From an uncultured Prevotellaceae bacterium (GTDB lineage: Bacteria > Bacteroidota > Bacteroidia > Bacteroidales > Bacteroidaceae), in the NCBI GenBank assembly GCA_902795605.1, contig CADBLU010000300.1, positions 1 through 34,275 on the forward strand: DNA of 34,275 nucleotides, given 5' to 3'. Positions 31,850 to 34,275 of the stretch are shown here, piece after piece. The notes under the pieces were generated by a model. The model was given only the letters and a program-made list of their open reading frames with translations, searched no databases and was not told the origin of the DNA. The position numbers and the translations under genes were made by a program. The stretch's first letter is position 1. Every line of letters begins with the position of its first letter.

Positions 31850-32329
31850 ATGAAAAATATCCAGTTAACCATCAACATTCAGAGAGCGCAGTTGGAAGAA
31901 CTGTCGGAGGAAGACCGCGTTTTGGTAGAGAAGGCTATCAAGGCGACGGACAACTCCTATGCGAAATATTCTCATTTCAGGGTGGGAGCGGCATTGCTGC
32001 TGGCCGACGGCTCTGTGGTGCCGGGAGCCAATCAGGAGAATGCGGTCTTCCCTCTTGGCTTGTGTGCCGAGCGCACAGCCATTTTCGCTGCTCAAGCTCA
32101 GCGTCCCGACCAGGCCATTGTGGCTTTGGCGGTAGCCGCCCGCAATGAAGAAGGGCTGATGCGCAATCCTGTGTCGCCTTGCGGTTCTTGCCGTCAGGTG
32201 ATATTAGAGATGGAAGAACGTTATCACCGCCCCGTCCGTCTGTTGCTTTATGGCACTGACGGTGTGCTGGTGGTGGATTCTGTGCGCGACCTGTTGCCTT
32301 TGTGCTTTGTCGATGAGAGTATGCGTTAG
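31850..32329 (+). CDS. cdd: Cytidine deaminase
   Basis: The 159-residue cytoplasmic enzyme converts cytidine and deoxycytidine to uridine and deoxyuridine in pyrimidine salvage. The zinc site is complete: CAE at 72-74 (Cys72, catalytic Glu74) and PCGSC at 110-114 (Cys111, Cys114). The substrate-binding YSHFRVGAALL (40-50) and NQENA (61-65) are also present. The length suits the homotetrameric Cdd class. It follows the beta-helix gene after 70 nt with no visible promoter and ends 6 nt from the convergent TPR gene. Confidence 0.95.
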   Translation: MKNIQLTINIQRAQLEELSEEDRVLVEKAIKATDNSYAKYSHFRVGAALLLADGSVVPGANQENAVFPLGLCAERTAIFAAQAQRPDQAIVALAVAARNEEGLMRNPVSPCGSCRQVILEMEERYHRPVRLLLYGTDGVLVVDSVRDLLPLCFVDESMR

Positions 32330-32335
32330 CGCGTC

Positions 32336-33217
32336 TCACTCCTTGACTTCAACCTTTTGCTCGTAGAGGTCTTGGAGATTCACTGTCTTCGGTATCTCGC
32401 TTCTGATAGTGTCTTTTCTTGTCGGAGGCGAGACAGTGGCATTTGTCTTTTGTGTGACGTCCACGGGTTTCAGTGGCGACATATTTTCTGTCGAAAGGGG
32501 AAGCCTGGGCAGCGTGATACCTGGCAGTTTGCTCGTTGCCCATTCCGTAAGGGCGATGCTGTCATTGTTCGTGGCAGGAAGTGTTTCCACTTCTGCCTGC
32601 ATTAGAATTGGCGAGTCAGCCGACTCGTCCTTGTCAGTTTTTTCCAGATATTTCTCACAGCCTTTCATCATGTGTGCGGTCTGGTGGATACGGGCACGCA
32701 TGTCGGGCGTATCCCTGTAGGTGAGATAGTTGTCGAGGGCTTTCTGGTAGTTGTCGTGAGCCATCTGCCATTGTTTGGCAAACATGTGGCACAGACCGAT
32801 GCGGTAGTAGATGTCGCCTTTCTCATTCTCATAGCACACCGTGAGTGCCCGCTCGAAATAGGGGATGGCTTCTCCATATTGCTGTAGCTGGAAATGGCTC
32901 TCTCCGTCGGCGTAGTAATAGACCGACCTCTCGTGAGGAGCATAGGCGTCAAGTTGGGGGATGGCCTCGTCGAGATACCGGCAGGCCTCTTCATAGGCCC
33001 ACTCATAATAGTAGCAAACCCCCATAAATGCATGGTAGCGTGGATTGAGGGTATATTCCTTGTCGAGCTTCTCGAAAATCAACAGCGCCTCGTGATATTT
33101 CCCGCTTTGAAAATATTCAATGGCCATCCCCAGCCGTTCGCTGTCACGGGGCTCTTGGGCCATGAAAGGGAGGACGAGCGCTGTCGCGCAGAGAATAGAG
33201 ACAAGCAGTTTGCGCAT
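32336..33217 (-). CDS. Secreted TPR-repeat protein
   Basis: The 293-residue protein has a signal peptide ending near residue 20 (PFMAQ). TPR-like helical pairs run from about 24 to 195, with SGKYHEALLIFEKL, YEEACRYLDEAI, YGEAIPYFERAL and KQWQMAHDNYQKAL as the A/B helix signatures. The C-terminal 90 residues are Pro/Thr/Ser-rich and probably disordered. TPR domains mediate protein contacts in the periplasm. Its start codon directly abuts the stop codon of the M64 peptidase gene, so the two are very likely cotranslated and may work together. Confidence 0.88.
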   Translation of the reverse strand: MRKLLVSILCATALVLPFMAQEPRDSERLGMAIEYFQSGKYHEALLIFEKLDKEYTLNPRYHAFMGVCYYYEWAYEEACRYLDEAIPQLDAYAPHERSVYYYADGESHFQLQQYGEAIPYFERALTVCYENEKGDIYYRIGLCHMFAKQWQMAHDNYQKALDNYLTYRDTPDMRARIHQTAHMMKGCEKYLEKTDKDESADSPILMQAEVETLPATNNDSIALTEWATSKLPGITLPRLPLSTENMSPLKPVDVTQKTNATVSPPTRKDTIRSEIPKTVNLQDLYEQKVEVKE

Positions 33218-34275
33218 CTACTCTGTGTAAAAGTTGATAAGGCTGCGGATGGCGCGCTCGCATACGGCGCAGAATTCCGGATTCTCGTTGGTGCGCATGC
33301 GGCAGTCCTGACATGGCCGATAGACTCCCCGTGGAGAATAGCCTGCACCTTCAAAAACACCGATGCGCTTTCGTATGGTCTTTGGATCGTTGGATGACGG
33401 GGTGGGGATAGGAGTGTTGCCCTCTATCATGTCCTCCCATTTTCCATGGAAGTCGGCCAGGGTGGTCAGGTTGGGCTCCCATGGCTCCACGTCGTGCGGG
33501 TACATTGACAGTTCCTCTGTCTCATAGGCGTATTCGTCGCCCATGCCTGCAAAACTGTGACCGAACTCATGTACCACGACCGGTTTGAAACGGGGGTGGT
33601 GGGTTGAGGACAGGTTATATGAATTGAGAATGCCACCTCCTCCGTATTGGTCGGTGTTGACCAAGACGATGATGTGTTCGTAGGGAGTGCCTGCCAGCCA
33701 GTCGTGGAGAGTCTTGAGTTGCAATGTCGTCAGATACCGTTCGCTGTAGAACGTGTCAAAATGTGAGTGCAGGGCCGTGTTTTTCCATATCCCTTTCCTT
33801 GGAGAACTGGTGCCGCTTTCGGCAGAGGGTGACTTGACAGCGATGATATTGAAGCGTGTGCGGAGCGACTTGAACGGCTCGTGGGCGAAAAGTGCCTCCA
33901 TAGCCTCCTTTGCATCATTCATAAAGAGGTCCATTTCACTTTCCTGATAGCCTTCGGCCAAATAGGCGATGTGGATGCAGCGGGTGGTGTCGGCGGCTTG
34001 TTGCAGGGTGACATAAGGAGTCACATTGTCGTAGCCTGTCTTGCGGATGAGGATGTCGGTGGGTGCGACGGTATGTGTGAGTGAGGCCATCACCTCTTGC
34101 CGGTTGTCATACAACTCCACGGTGATATCGGCAGAGTCTTTTGGGAAGGGTGTGAGGATGACGTTTTGAAAAGCCTTTCTCACTTGTGTGGCTTCGGGGT
34201 AGGAGAGCCATTCCTGAAAAAGAGTAGAGAAAGAGTTGCGGTAGATGACGACGCCTGTCTTGTGGTCGCGCATGA
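33218..34275 (-). CDS. M64 family metallopeptidase (IgA peptidase-like), 5' end outside the window
   Basis: At least 351 residues are visible. The zinc-peptidase motif HEFGHSFAGMGDEY (His codons at 33569-33571 and 33557-33559, then Asp-Glu-Tyr) defines the M64 family, founded on an IgA-cleaving enzyme from Clostridium ramosum. Bacteroidetal relatives are common, with largely unknown substrates. The segment HIAYLAEGYQESEMDLF and the C-terminal cysteine pairs (CQDC and CAVC) are typical of the family. The methionine at 34273 is internal, because no signal peptide is visible and the frame runs off the edge. Expected full length exceeds this by an N-terminal signal and part of the first domain. 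Confidence 0.9.
   Translation of the reverse strand, partial: MRDHKTGVVIYRNSFSTLFQEWLSYPEATQVRKAFQNVILTPFPKDSADITVELYDNRQEVMASLTHTVAPTDILIRKTGYDNVTPYVTLQQAADTTRCIHIAYLAEGYQESEMDLFMNDAKEAMEALFAHEPFKSLRTRFNIIAVKSPSAESGTSSPRKGIWKNTALHSHFDTFYSERYLTTLQLKTLHDWLAGTPYEHIIVLVNTDQYGGGGILNSYNLSSTHHPRFKPVVVHEFGHSFAGMGDEYAYETEELSMYPHDVEPWEPNLTTLADFHGKWEDMIEGNTPIPTPSSNDPKTIRKRIGVFEGAGYSPRGVYRPCQDCRMRTNENPEFCAVCERAIRSLINFYTE

Overview
The window looks like a chromosomal segment of a Prevotella-like member of the Bacteroidota. This rests on four things. Several genes carry the Bacteroidota promoter pattern (TTTG, about 19-20 nt, TAnnTTTG). Shine-Dalgarno sequences are mostly absent. There are many secreted or lipoprotein CAZymes and CotH/lamin-tail surface proteins. 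The pairs LUD protein + topoisomerase III and TPR + M64 peptidase suit this group. The species cannot be named from sequence alone. No phage, IS element, CRISPR array, rRNA or SusC/SusD pair is visible.

Layout. (1) The left edge (1-69) holds the 5' end of a minus-strand tRNA, probably initiator tRNA-Met, behind a good promoter. (2) 326-2462, plus: TetR regulator, FabG-type reductase and RluA-type pseudouridine synthase. (3) 2476-5148, minus: LUD-domain protein followed by DNA topoisomerase III, divergent from (4). (4) 5246-12462, plus: a tightly packed run of eight genes behind one visible promoter: DUF3307 membrane protein, Sel1 repeat protein, lipoprotein, GH28 pectinase, small membrane-anchored orphan, CotH-kinase surface protein, GtrA-like flippase and DUF554 membrane protein. 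A hairpin separates it from the convergent region 5. (5) 12497-19579, minus: a six-gene run, in transcription order DegT-type aminotransferase, membrane NDP-sugar 4,6-dehydratase, FecCD-type binding lipoprotein, FecCD permease, GNAT acyltransferase and polysaccharide deacetylase. (6) 19580-20200: AT-rich DNA with no convincing gene but several hairpins and a minus-strand promoter motif. (7) 20201-22912, minus: GH78 alpha-L-rhamnosidase, divergent from a PagL-like lipid A deacylase at 23131-24408. (8) 24451-27930, minus: a 1159-residue lamin-tail/CotH protein. (9) 28185-30125, minus: a duplicated CE1-type esterase with a Gly-Phe tail and a strong terminator. (10) 30343-32329, plus: beta-helix lipoprotein and cytidine deaminase. 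(11) 32336-34275, minus: TPR protein and an M64 peptidase cut by the right edge.

How the genes may work together. GH28, GH78 and the esterase suggest use of pectin or rhamnogalacturonan side chains, but they lie in three separate units, so this is not a classical polysaccharide utilization locus. Region 5 combines amino-sugar synthesis and glycan N-acylation/deacetylation genes with two parts of a metal-chelate/cobalamin-type ABC importer whose ATPase is not encoded nearby. The least explained items are the eight-gene run, this importer without an ATPase, the structured gene-free region 6, the nested domain architecture and missing signal peptide of the 1159-residue protein, and the Gly-Phe tandem repeat tail of the esterase. 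No single stretch proves a new system.
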